From Paramacrobiotus metropolitanus (lineage: Eukaryota > Tardigrada > Eutardigrada > Parachela > Macrobiotidae): 64,000 bases of DNA. Under the pieces are notes generated by a model that saw nothing but the letters and a program-made list of their open reading frames with translations, was not told where the DNA came from and made no database searches. A program made the translations under genes and the position numbers. Shown here piece after piece: positions 11,349 through 21,142 of the stretch. The stretch lies in NCBI RefSeq assembly GCF_019649055.1, contig NW_026570221.1, positions 3,038,001-3,102,000 of the forward strand, read 5' to 3'. The first letter of the stretch is position 1. Each line of letters starts with the position of its first letter.

Positions 11349-13045
11349 ATGGAGCCACTGGTCGTTCAGGGGAAGCATGTCTTCCTATTGGCACTGGGAA
11401 TGCTGCTGTTCCCAGAATTTGTTGCAGCGACCCCAACATCGTCAAGTGAGCCATTCGCGCTGTTCTGCAATTTGGAGCCGTTCGCGCCCGCCGCTCAGCA
11501 AATGCAGGCGCTGGCAGATTGCATTACGGCCATCGGGTGAGATCATTTTATTTCTCTTCTGGGAACGCCTTGGCAGCCAGTTTTTTATTAAATGCACAAC
11601 CATAACGCTTTTCGAAAATTACTGCCAACCAACGGTAACGCTGCAGTTGGCGTTTTAAAGGTGAGTTATTTTTGCATTAACACAATCAGTTTCTTTATTC
11701 GGGCATTTTGGTACTTTTTACGTATGTAACGTACTCGTACTTTCTTTTGGACAATGTGCACTTTCTTTTGGGCAATTTTTTAAGTAGTATTCGTACAATA
11801 TTCTGGTATCGCAATTTTTCACCAAATGGCTGGTTTTTTTTAAATGATCAGTTTTATTATGAACACGTTGCTCGCGAGTCAGAGTTGAATTCCAATTCCA
11901 TAGAATAACTGGATTGCGGCGGCTCTCAAATCGCTACAAATCAGGGATAGTTTGCATTGCAGAGGCAATAAAAATGGCAAGCGGTCTGAGTCAGACCCCG
12001 TCTGGCCTGCAGACCGTCCTCTGCAACGCTCTGCAGCCCGGTCCAAATCGCCTTTTTGAACATGTAGGTCCTGGTCGTCTGCTGCGCTCCCTGCTCCCTA
12101 TCAAAAGACACAGGAGAGGGCAAAGTCGCTCGGACTGGTCAAACGCATATGGTCTGAGTGTAGAGCGTAAGTGTATGACTACTGAATGTGAGTGGAAGAG
12201 CAGTCCACAACTCCACATGTACCCCGTTTCCCTATTGTTATTGTATGCGATGGCGCACGTTTTGTTTTGCAAAGTCTATTTCAAGCAGCAGACCAACGAC
12301 GTCTTTCTGTGCCAAACGGCAGCGGCATTTGGAATGCAAACGTTGGCTGCTCTGCAGCGATTCAGAGCCGCCGCAATCCAGTTAATATCACTAAAGCCTT
12401 ATAACAGACAAAGCGAGTAAGTGCCTGAAATTCTAAATAGCGTAGAAAATCTAAAAAGCTGTACGGCATTACTACTTATTTTTGCCACCAGGTATTTTAC
12501 GTGTTTAAATGTCATAAGCATAGTCTCTTGAATAAACTGGAATACCAAAAAATGCTGTTACCTAAGTTTTAACTTAACGCGACAGCACGAATTTCCGGCG
12601 GCTGGCTGACGCGATGAACGGCAACAACTCATCAAAGCTTGTAAGCAGCCCGGAAGTTGCGCTTCCTCCATCCTCTCCGCCGGCCAATCTCACCACCACT
12701 ACAGTTCGTCCCTCACCGACTACAGAGCCGCCCGCACCGATTCACCGTCAACGCGGCGCTACTCCGCCTTTCGCCGCCGCGTCAGTCCACCATCAACGCG
12801 AAATGTCCTGGCCACGGCGCTTCATGATGGGCCAAGGGCAGATGGCCGAACAGCATCTGCTCTTCACCATCGTCCTGGGCACCCTCGTCCTTCTGGGTGT
12901 TATTTTCTGTCTGATAGTACCCTTTCTCGAAGCCCTGGAAAAGCGTAGTGTGCCTGGACGCATCATGATGTTGACAGCGGCGATTCTGGGCCTTCTGTCC
13001 GGTGCTTGGGCCCTGGATAATATTATTACAGCGCTTTACGAATGA
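11349..13045 (+). CDS. Family-1 membrane protein, gene 4
   Basis: Coding exons 11349-11536 and 12586-13045, phase 2 (ATCGG|GTGAGA ... CGACAG|C). The signal peptide starts MEPLVVQGKHVFLLALGMLL. Both cysteines are present (ALFCNL and ADCITAI). Exon 2: TNFRRLADAMN, a potential N-glycosylation site (NNSS), Pro/Ser/Thr stalk, PAPIHRQRGATPP shared with gene 5, SWPRRF, MAEQHLLF, two spans around EALEKRSVPGR, ending ITALYE. The usual Arg of the loop RGR motif is Pro here (VPGR). The intron is 1049 bases because a TIR element (11907-12383) has entered it; without that it would match the gene 5 intron. AATAAA at 13384. Confidence 0.75.
11907..12383. mobile_element. Terminal-inverted-repeat element inside gene 4 intron
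   Basis: AACTGGATTGCGGCGGCTCT (from 11907) recurs as its complement at 12356-12383, giving near-perfect ~28-bp terminal inverted repeats. The gene 5 intron aligns on both sides but lacks the 477-bp insert, so the insertion postdates the gene 4/5 split. The duplicated target is either TA (as in Tc1/mariner) or AAT (as in 3-bp-duplicating families); the sequence cannot separate these. An internal open frame up to 168 codons has no recognisable transposase motif, so it is probably non-autonomous. Confidence 0.75.
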
Positions 13046-13488
13046 CGTTCGACTAAGGGGCTTGTTGCCAGTAATCCACCATGTATGCTTTTATTGTGAC
13101 GTTAGACCTGTCACAGTGTGCTTCCTGTGTTTAACTTCACATGATCTGTGCAAACGCTATCCTTCGCTTCTAACAAGTAACAACTATCGTCATTTTTTTG
13201 GGAAACCTTAGCTGAACTGTGCACCTGGACGATTTTGTGCCCAAATACTCACCTGAATTGAGTATATACTGTATATTGGCATATATATTGTAACTGAAAC
13301 CATCTGTATAGTAGCTACTTAAAGTTTAAGTTTCAGTGAGCTGAAATTATTGAATGTCTTGAACTGGGTGTCTTCCACGTACTAATAAACCGTATATTCT
13401 GCTGCTAAATCTGGACTCAGACAACATATCCGAAATATGGTTAATATCGACGTTAATTAGCTTCCAAAACATCCATATAAGCACGTCT

Positions 13489-13752
13489 CAGGGACGGGTG
13501 AACCATATACCTGCGAATTCGGAAAAATTGCGGCTTGCGCGATTTACATGCGGTGCGCTACGCCACCAAGGATTAAGGAACCTGTGGTGTGAGGAGGGAA
13601 GTGTAGCCGGTTTATGTGGCAATGTGTATTATCGCTGGCAGCATCCACTATGACACAGTACTGAGGCGGCGTGGCCACTGCAGTAGAATCCACGTCATGC
13701 GGTTTAATGCCCAGTCTAAATACTACTCGTTCACAATGTTCACCCGTCTCTG
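13489..13752. mobile_element. hAT-like MITE downstream of gene 4
   Basis: Ends are CAGGGACGGGTGAAC (13489-13503) and the complement of CAGAGACGGGTGAAC (13738-13752), a 15-bp inverted repeat with one mismatch, 264 bp apart. CAGRG ends are typical of hAT elements. Flanks (GCACGTCT and AGCTAGGC) do not give a clean 8-bp duplication, so an old insertion or another superfamily is possible. No coding frame. Confidence 0.5.
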
Positions 13753-13777
13753 AGCTAGGCTTGCATGATTCCCGAGC

Positions 13778-13860
13778 GATAATGTGATTATTGCAATAAT
13801 CACATTATCAAGGCACCCAATTGGGTGCCTTGAGTGCACAGCATCTTCCGTGACGGAAGA
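13778..13860. repeat. Three consecutive perfect palindromes
   Basis: A perfect 32-bp palindrome (13778-13809, half-site GATAATGTGATTATTG), a perfect 24-bp palindrome overlapping it by one base (13809-13832, half-site CAAGGCACCCAA), then a 17-bp stem-loop (13844-13860, TCTTCCG-TGA-CGGAAGA). They sit just after the hAT-like element and may be part of a second inserted repeat or a strong structure of unknown role. Confidence 0.8.
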
Positions 13861-14818
13861 GTGTTATTTACTCAATACTCTTCAAGACGAAAGTAAACTG
13901 GTTTCAATCAGAACAATGGTTGAGTTTTCTAGACGACGGCTCCCACGACTGACCGGAAGTCCATAAAATCTCTCCCATTCTTTATCAAATTAACCGTTCG
14001 CCATGAAAATCATAGGATTGTTTTTGGAAACTGTCTTTATCAAGCTTTGTTAGACGGCATCGGCATTGCCTTTTTTTCATTTTCCATCTTTATGAACTAG
14101 TCACTATGCACCAAATTGTAAATCCTAACTTTTTTAAGCTTTTACAATTTTTTCCCTCGGCCTACAACAAACTTTCACGCAGTGTTGTGCTTTTTCCTGT
14201 GGCCGTCAAAATCTACTAAATTCAGAATTTCAATGAATTTTTGTCGCTGGCCGCAGACAGTTGTCTTCAGCCTGTGTCACATGGGTGCGAAATCTTTATG
14301 GAAAGTTCAGCTCTTCCAAATAATAGAGCCATAATGAAAAAAACTGTATCAACAGATTTCGGATAACTTCAGTCAGGACGTCGCAAATACTTTTCTGCTA
14401 AAAGTATCACAGCCTGGGTGGTGCAGCCTCTGTATTTGCATATACTGTGTACTCACTCGGCATTTCTGTCCTTCATATTTGCACTGCTGGATTTCGTTTA
14501 ACTGTCAGTTATCGCACTGCCGTTTCGGTTTACTCGGACAACTGGCTGTGCAGAAGATTTTCGACAGGTGACGGTTTTCTGAGATCCACCTTGACTGCTG
14601 ACGAAAGTTTTCGGAAGCGGAGGATTCCGGCTGGAAACTGCACCCAGCAGGAACGTGATCATGATACGGCTGCGTGTACACAGTGCCGGCTAAATACGCA
14701 TTAGATTTTTTAACCCGTAACATTGATTGAGTGATGCATATAACGCACCGATCAGCAGCACACGTGTACAAACAGAATTTCATATACAGTATATGTAAAT
14801 ATAGCGTACAACCTTATG

Positions 14819-14993
14819 TATATAAATAGGATACCGCAGTAGCGGTTTGGTTAGTTGAAGGCGACGAGCGGAGATGCCGGCAAATAGATGATCGATATCA
14901 TTCACAGGCTGCATCGGAAGTGGAACTACTCTAGTATTCTTCTTGGATATCCGTGGTGTTTTTGCACGATTTCTTGCTGCATGGTTAGTAACA
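14819..14993 (+). promoter_or_regulatory. TATA box and 5' non-coding exon of gene 5
   Basis: TATATAAATAGG (from about 14819) is a good TATA box, about 40 bases upstream of the conserved block GGCGACGAGCGGAGATGCC (from 14860). The block contains GATATCATTC, GGAACTACTCTAG and TTGGATATCCGTGG and ends at donor GGTTA|GTAACA (intron from 14988). Acceptor GTTTACAG at 15083. Upstream 14510-14665 matches the gene 4 promoter region closely. Confidence 0.6.
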
Positions 14994-15106
14994 TAAAAGC
15001 ACTAGTATCCTGACTAAACACTCATTTACCTGGCGTCATGTACTCATTCAACGACACTGTATAAAACGCTGCTTTGTTTACAGATTCTGCTCAATCGTGT
15101 GGATTT

Positions 15107-16301
15107 ATGGAGCCACTGGTCGTTCAGGGGAAGATGTTTTCCTGGTGGCACTGGAAATGCTGCTATTCGCAGGATGCGTCGCAGCAACCCCAACACCGTC
15201 GAAAGAGCCACTCGCGTTGGTCTGCAATTTAGATCCGTTCGCGCCCGCCGCTGAGCAAATGCAGGCGCTGGCGGATTGCATTACGGCCATCGGGTGAGAT
15301 CATTTTTTTCCTGATGGCATTTTCATCTAGTGGAAGCCAGTTTTTTTTAACTGAACAAACCATAATGCTTTTTTGAAAAATTGCTGCCAATCAACGGTAA
15401 CATTGCAGTTAACGTGTTAGACTTTTCAATTACTTTTGCGTTAACACAAACAGGTCCTTTTTTCGGGCATATTTGCACTTTTTTACATATGTACTACAGC
15501 ACATGTATGCGATTTGTGTTTTTAACTGTATAATTTTTTGAAGTGGTTATCCAAGTATTATGGTATCGCAATTTGTTATTAAACAAAGTTTTCGAAATTG
15601 GCCAATTTTAATAATTATGAGATTAAAAACATTGCTCGCCATTTCAAAGTCAAATTCCACAGAACAGCAATAAAATGTTATAACAGACAAAGCGAATAAG
15701 TGCCAGAAATTTTGAATGGTTTAGAAAGTCTGAAAAGTTTGGCATGATCACTTACTAATTGTGCCACGACATATTTTAAGTGTTTTACTGCTATCACAAT
15801 AATTATCCAATTACGCTGTTAACTAAGTTTTTGACTTAACGCGACAGCACAAATTTCCGGCGGCTGGCTGACACGATGAACTACAACTCATCAACGCCGT
15901 TCAGCAAACTTGAGAGTACGCTCCCTCCATCCTCGCCGCCGGTCCCGTCCGTCACCCACACCACCGTTCGTCCCTCACCCGCACCGATCCACCGTCAACG
16001 CGGCGCCACTTCGTCTTCTGCCACCACGCCGGTCCACCATCAACGCGAAATCTCCTGGTTACGGCGCTTCGTGATTGGCGTGGGGGAAATGGCCGAACAG
16101 CATCCGCTCTTCACCATCGCCGGGGGCACCGTCGTCGGGCTGGCGTTTATTTTCGGTGTTGTAAGTCTGATACAGCCTTTTCTCGACGCCCTGGAAAAGC
16201 GTAGTGTGCGTGGACGCATCCTGATGGTGGCGATGCTGATTCTAGGCGTTCTGGTCACTGCCTGGGCCCTGGATACTATCATTACAGTGCTGTGCGAATG
16301 A
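15107..16301 (+). CDS. Family-1 membrane protein, gene 5 (frameshift after start)
   Basis: Exons 15107-15293 and 15848-16301. Compared with gene 4, one C is missing after GGGGAAG (around 15136): ATG-to-donor is 187 bases here versus 188 there. The conserved ATG at 15107 is therefore out of frame with the rest. The downstream frame is open and could start at the in-frame ATG at 15157, leaving a short hydrophobic start (MLLFAGCVAATPT), probably a poor signal peptide. Everything else is intact: cysteines (ALVCNL, ADCITAI), TNFRRLADTMN, Pro-rich stalk, SWLRRF, MAEQHPLF, loop DALEKRSVRGR, two spans, ending ITVLCE. It may be a young pseudogene, a gene with an alternative start, or a sequence error. 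AATAAA at 16694. Confidence 0.55.
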
Positions 16302-16934
16302 CACTCGCCACATGGGTTGTTTACCAAATATCCACCATGGATTTATGCTTGTATCTGTATTGTGAATTTGTGAGTATAGGCCTTCCAAATTGTGCTTCCA
16401 GTGTTTAACTCCACACTGTCTCCACACTGTCTTTGCATGTTTTTGTCAGCTATGGTTATTTTTTTTAACGGTAAAGCTTAGCTGAAGGTTGCGCTTAGAT
16501 AATTTGTGCCTAAAGGCTTTCCTGAATTATTATATACAGAGTTTATATTATAACGGAAGCCATCTGTTTAGTTTGTACTTAAACGTTAAGTTTCACCAAT
16601 CTTAAATTTTCATGCGGTAATATAATGTTACTTGGGATCGCATATGAGTATACCTGATCCCAGTGACACGTTTAGTGAGTGTCTCCACGTACCAATAAAC
16701 TGCATTGTTATGCTGCTAAATCTGGACTCAAACAACATATCCGGAATATGGTTAATATCGACTATAATTAGCATCCAAATGATACATATAAATGCTGATA
16801 GATGAAATACTGTATATGGTAGAGGTCAACAAAAAATACGGATACATCAGTGTAACCACAAAACGCGCACAACCAAGTTGTCCGTACGCGAACAGCCGAA
16901 TTCCGGGGTGGCCGTCGGTCTGCTGATGTTAAAA
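16302..16934. other. 3' flank of gene 5
   Basis: No gene. About 16670-16790 matches 13370-13470 downstream of gene 4 (shared GCTGCTAAATCTGGACTCA and CAACATATCC), so the duplicated unit extends past the polyadenylation signal. A weaker match to the same block is seen near 25990-26030. Confidence 0.6.
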
Positions 16935-17545
16935 GGAGTGCATGCACGAAACTTTTCGCCATCGCGCACTCCTAAACACATTTTTATTTCGGTTTATGAC
17001 ATTCTGTAGCCAGAATATTGTACACACAGGCGTGAAAACCGTTTGTGCGCGCAACATCCAGTTCGGGAGTTACGGCTGCAATAAAATTCCAAAAAGTTTC
17101 ATTAATGCGTTCTGGTGTACCAAAAGTCTCATTATGGACCGATCTCCCTCAAAATTTGCGCGTAAATGCACATGGACATGAAGATCGTTTTTACACCGAT
17201 CCAGATGTCCATGACTTTTTTCAAATTTTAAACTGAATTTTGAGACTTTTGGAATTCATTTTAATTTGAAAAATATGCTAGTACATTGGATCGGTTTCTA
17301 GACGTTCTTCGTGGTTATGTGCAATCACATGCAAAATTTGAGCGAGATCGGTCCATTACCAGGCTTTTGGTACAGATACAACTGAATGAATTTAAACTTT
17401 TTGAATTTTCTAACAGCCATAATTGCCGAACCGGAAGTAGCGCCTATAAACTGTTTTCGCAAGAGTGTATATGAATCTTCTGGCTACAGAATGTCATAAA
17501 CCAAAACAAATATATTGGGGAGTCCGCACTCCGCGAAAATTGAAG
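16935..17545. mobile_element. Foldback element with ~270-bp diverged arms
   Basis: The left half (about 16935-17215) and right half (about 17270-17545) are inverted copies. Matching pairs include GGTTTATGACATTCTGTAGC near 16993 and its complement near 17485, a GGTGTACCAAAAGTCTCATT-type segment opposite its counterpart, and GTGCATGCACGAAA-type ends. A related, shorter copy is at 960-1475. No protein is encoded; it would fold into a long imperfect hairpin. Confidence 0.6.
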
Positions 17546-18169
17546 TTTTCGTGCATGTACACGAATTTGGTACCATGTACCAGCCCGCTTCCCTTAAACT
17601 AATGTTGACCCCGTGCATCTTGCTCATTTCCCACCGAAAGTATCCACCGCTATCTCAAACGAATGGGAAAAAAATGGCAAGAAGTTTGATAGCAGACAAG
17701 TTGTTCTTTAGGAGATCTAAGAGAAAATCGAGGCATTTAAAAATTTCTCTTAGACATAAAATTGAATTCATATCCACAGCCTGATTTCGGTTTTCACACA
17801 GAAATCGTACGCTCTGCCTACGAGAAACCGTAACCGCTCAAATGCCCTGATTTTTTCAAGATCTCATAAAAAGCGACTGGCAATTCTTGCCGATTTTTTC
17901 ATTTATTTGAGATATCAGCGGATAGCTTCCATTAGCAAATGTGCGTTGAAATTCATCCGCGGTTTCTTTTTATTGGTCATTTGCTCTTGACCAATCATTT
18001 CTATTTATCATTCGGTCGCGGATCGACCGTAACCATATTTTTGAACTCAACTGTACTATTGGGTGCCGCTAGTACAGCCTGTACACCGTGATGGTAGTCC
18101 GTATAATAAATGGTATGCAATCGCCTGAAGAAGTTTCGTAGGAGCAGATATTGTGGTAAATTTGTCATC

Positions 18170-18270
18170 ATGGGAGGAGAAATCATCAGTGTGATGGTGT
18201 TGGGATTGTTGCTGACCGAGACATGTTGCACAACACTGGGGGCAACCCATTGTCGCCGGTTCAACCATCT
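18170..18270 (+). pseudogene. Dead first exon of a family-1 gene
   Basis: ATGGGAGGAGAAATCATCAG and what follows align with exon 1 of gene 6 at 26351 (ATGGGTGGAGAAATCCTCAG), including TGTTGCACAACACTGGGG versus CTTGCACAACACAGGGA and a shared GTTCAACCATCT. The similarity also covers about 50 bases upstream (GAAGAAGTTTC). It stops abruptly at 18270, the cysteine segment and donor are missing, and a tRNA-like sequence follows. No matching second exon was found nearby. Confidence 0.65.
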
Positions 18271-18320
18271 GATGTGAAACCAAGGCGATGTCCACTGGAA
18301 ACCGGGAAACGGTCGAAAAA

Positions 18321-18392
18321 TGCACCGATGGGGGAATCGTACCCCGGCTACGTCGTTAGATCCGCGTAGGCAGTACCACTGCACCACGGGGC
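18321..18392 (-). repeat. tRNA-like sequence, probable SINE head or tRNA pseudogene
   Basis: On the minus strand it begins GCCCCGTGGTGCAGTGGTAC, with a good internal A box (TGGTGCAGTGG) and, further on, GGTACGATTCC, one base off the B-box consensus GGTTCGANTCC, within a GGGG/CCCC stem. The acceptor stem has two mismatches and the anticodon arm has an oversized loop, so a working tRNA is unlikely. Its 3' continuation (down to 18271) abuts the broken family-1 exon, consistent with a SINE inserted there. Confidence 0.45.
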
Positions 18393-18965
18393 AAAGTGTT
18401 GAAAATCCTTGAAAGACTTTGTCGCTGTACGTGAGCCGTTTCTCTCTTTGCAGACGCTTTCTAGGAACCTAACTGTAGTGTTAGGCCAGGGACTGCACGA
18501 GACCCCTAATGACCTCAGGACTTTTTAAAGCAAATTATGTCTTCAGTACACCACCAGGATGCAGTGTCAGCGATGTAGCCATGCAGCCAGCCGACGGCTT
18601 TCCATCTTTCGATTATGGTGTGGCTTTAAATATTTTTATTCTGCTTGTACGAGTATTAAAAAATGCTGGCGCAATGCAATTTTGTATGAGTATCACTCAC
18701 CTTCAGCTGCAAGTGCTCGCAGCGCTCGGCTACTTGAGCAGCGACAGCGGCGGAAGTGGGCAGCTGCGCTCATCTTAACTTCCGTAACATTTACTTTTTC
18801 TTTACAAAGGCATTTATTTCTTCTTCTTTTACTTACTACTTGACCTTTTAGTTTTATTAGTACTACAACTACTTTTACTCTTTATTTGCCAAACGGGGAA
18901 TACATCGATGTTACTTTAAAGGAAGATTTATACCACTTCGAGCTGGGTTAGGGGTATTTTTCTCA

Positions 18966-20077
18966 TTAAAATTGTCGCGGAATACAGACTTCTAAAGAAC
19001 AATAAAAATGCGCGCTTTTTAGCTTGCGTAGTTCCCGTGTTAGTTCGTCGGAGGCTAATCCAGTTGGCGCTGGACCGTCAAGAATGAGAAAAATTTGTAG
19101 GAACAACATCAATACAGTGCCAGCTAAACATAAAAGTAGAATGCTTGGCACGGTAATCCATGATTTTTCTACTGCAGGCTGTGAAATCCTTTGCTTTGTT
19201 TCTGGGCTTGCGTTCTCGTTAACGGATAGACTTCCCCGAGAAGGAGCCGACTGTTCCTGACCAAACGCCACTGACGACTCATCGTCATCTGACAGTGAGT
19301 CTGACTCATCCCCATAGCCGATTTGCTTGATTCCTTCCTAGTGCCTTGTTGTTGCAACGCCATGGTGCTCGTACTTGATGCAACCGGTTTACGCCGAGTA
19401 CGCGGTAGGGCGCTTCGTTCCTGAATGAGGCGGTCAAAATTCTCTTTGCCAAACTTTACGGCATCGCCATGGGCCATACTATTACTGACACACCGGCATT
19501 TTTCGGAAAACCAGGTATGGTAATCCCCGCCGTCAGGCTGCAGTCCACTGTATTGCGGTAGTTGTACCGCTTCCCGCAGAACTCGGGCGGACATAGCAAC
19601 CAAACCGCTGCGCGCTGCTCGTGCCTGTAATTCTTTATCCTCGGTTATCAGCCAAACTACTCCGGTGTCGGTGTTGTGGAGTAGATACAGGGCGTAGACC
19701 AGTATGGCGCCATCGCATGGCGAACGGTATGGGCCGTGCTTTGGAGGATAGAAAACGTTCCGCAAGTAATCGGCTGAGGACTTGCTCTGCAAACGTACAC
19801 AGCGACGTTGCTGTTTAAATTGCTCAAGGTATTCGTAAGCTTTTTTGGCTTGCTTCCATGTCTTCTTCGAATTCTTCTTTGGTTTCTCTTTATTTTTATC
19901 GCATTGCAGCCTTTCGAGTTCTTCGTCGACTTTATGGGGAATCATCAGCAGCACAGAGGTTGGCAGCGTGTATAGTTTGCCCTCCGCAATATCCTGGAAT
20001 ATAGCCAAGCCAGCGGGCTGCAGTAGTGCGCATGTATCGAAAACCAGTTTCAGATCGCTTTTCTCTGTTTTCTCCAT
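18966..20077 (-). CDS. PIN-domain protein (SWT1-like) with C-terminal membrane anchor
   Basis: PIN domains are metal-dependent ribonucleases. The start KLVFDTCALL places the first acidic residue at D14; VDEELERL supplies E52/E53, SPCDGAILVYAL D122 and LITEDKELQARA D147, the four acidic positions of the fold. SWT1-type nuclear mRNA-surveillance nucleases are the closest family I can name. The open frame continues past the domain, but a second frame just downstream reads as better protein (GYGDESDSLSDDDESS, then the span VPSILLLCLAGTVLMLFLQI). A 59-base intron, 19392-19334, with exons 20077-19393 and 19333-18966 joins them in phase 1 and gives about 350 residues. A tail anchor is unusual for SWT1. 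AATAAA lies about 85 bases beyond the stop. The domain is sure; the intron is inferred. Confidence 0.7.
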
Positions 20078-20417
20078 AGTGTAGCACTAGCAATGATTGA
20101 AATTTGAATTATCTGTATAACTCTGGAAATTTAAAGTGTAATAAGTGCATGAAGCAGGGAAATCAACTAATTGTGCGGAAAACGCAATATGTCGTGATGT
20201 ACTTCCATACATTAGCGAGCGCAAAGATAACATCGCTTGAATCCCACAACAACAAGGAAACAACCGTAATGAGGAAGGACACAACACATAGGCGTATGGG
20301 GGCGTTACGTGAGAGCTCCCGACAAGGAACGCAGCAAAGATAGGCTGGATAGAAGAAATTCGCAGACTAACTCTGAGACAGATAATCCGAGAGTTTAAAT
20401 AGGGATTAGATTAGCGG

Positions 20418-20651
20418 ATGCTTGGCTATACGGCTGCAGCGTTCTTACAGTCTATAGAAGAATACTCACAATGGGCGAGGCTAATTCATCGCTATAAATC
20501 GAAGTTCTCCGTTTGTGCAGTCACTCTTATAATAGTCTTATTAGTTATTACACTTTACTGCTGTGTTCTCAGCCTAAAAAGAACCCTTCATGCAGTGTAC
20601 TGTAATAAGCGCACTAAGAACGGAACCGTTACAGAAGTTGCGCTGATGTAA
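20418..20651 (+). CDS. Small single-span membrane protein, hypothetical
   Basis: A 77-codon frame from ATG 20418, head-to-head with the PIN-domain gene. Residues 1-30 are polar with an aromatic-rich helix (SIEEYSQWARLIHRYKSKF), then one clear membrane span (VCAVTLIIVLLVITLYCCVL) and a basic, short tail. The layout (short N-terminal helix, one span) is like exon 1 of the family-2 gene at 47057, but I see no sequence match and no cysteine-domain exon downstream. It may be a free-standing small gene or a first exon (a possible donor GAT|GTAATC overlaps the stop). Function unknown. Confidence 0.35.
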   Translation: MLGYTAAAFLQSIEEYSQWARLIHRYKSKFSVCAVTLIIVLLVITLYCCVLSLKRTLHAVYCNKRTKNGTVTEVALM

Positions 20652-21142
20652 TCTCTTTCCTGAAGGCATTTTTCTACGTTCGAAAAGAAACCGCATACTT
20701 GATGAAAAGCGTGTTACGACTATGTGTTCTGAGATAAATCATGTGTACAATACACTGACTATACGCAACCACTCAGTGTATCTGTACCGTATGAGTAGGC
20801 GACGAAGTCAGTTAATGAGCTCCTCACCGAACAGGTTTCCTTTCATCGTGTACAAACAGGCTTGAGCTTTTATTATTAGGCGCTACACGATGGTTGTGGA
20901 ATTTCTGAAAATCTACTCTAGGTAGTTGTAGTTAATGTTTTGAGCACGGGCATCGAAAGCGCTGTCATATGCACTCAAAAAAAATGAGTTCCTCCACCTT
21001 ACATTAATACCTTATAATTCCTTCATTATTTCCTAGACCTACACCTCACACCGACTAACAGCGCATTTGTGACATAGATTTCGTGAACCCAGTCCATTCG
21101 CCGGATCATGTGGCTGAAATCAGAATTTTTTGAATAATTATC

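Noticed and set aside
11914-12420. 168-codon frame as a transposase
   Set aside because: It overlaps the TIR element but shows no DDE-type motif, and competing frames on both strands are equally long.
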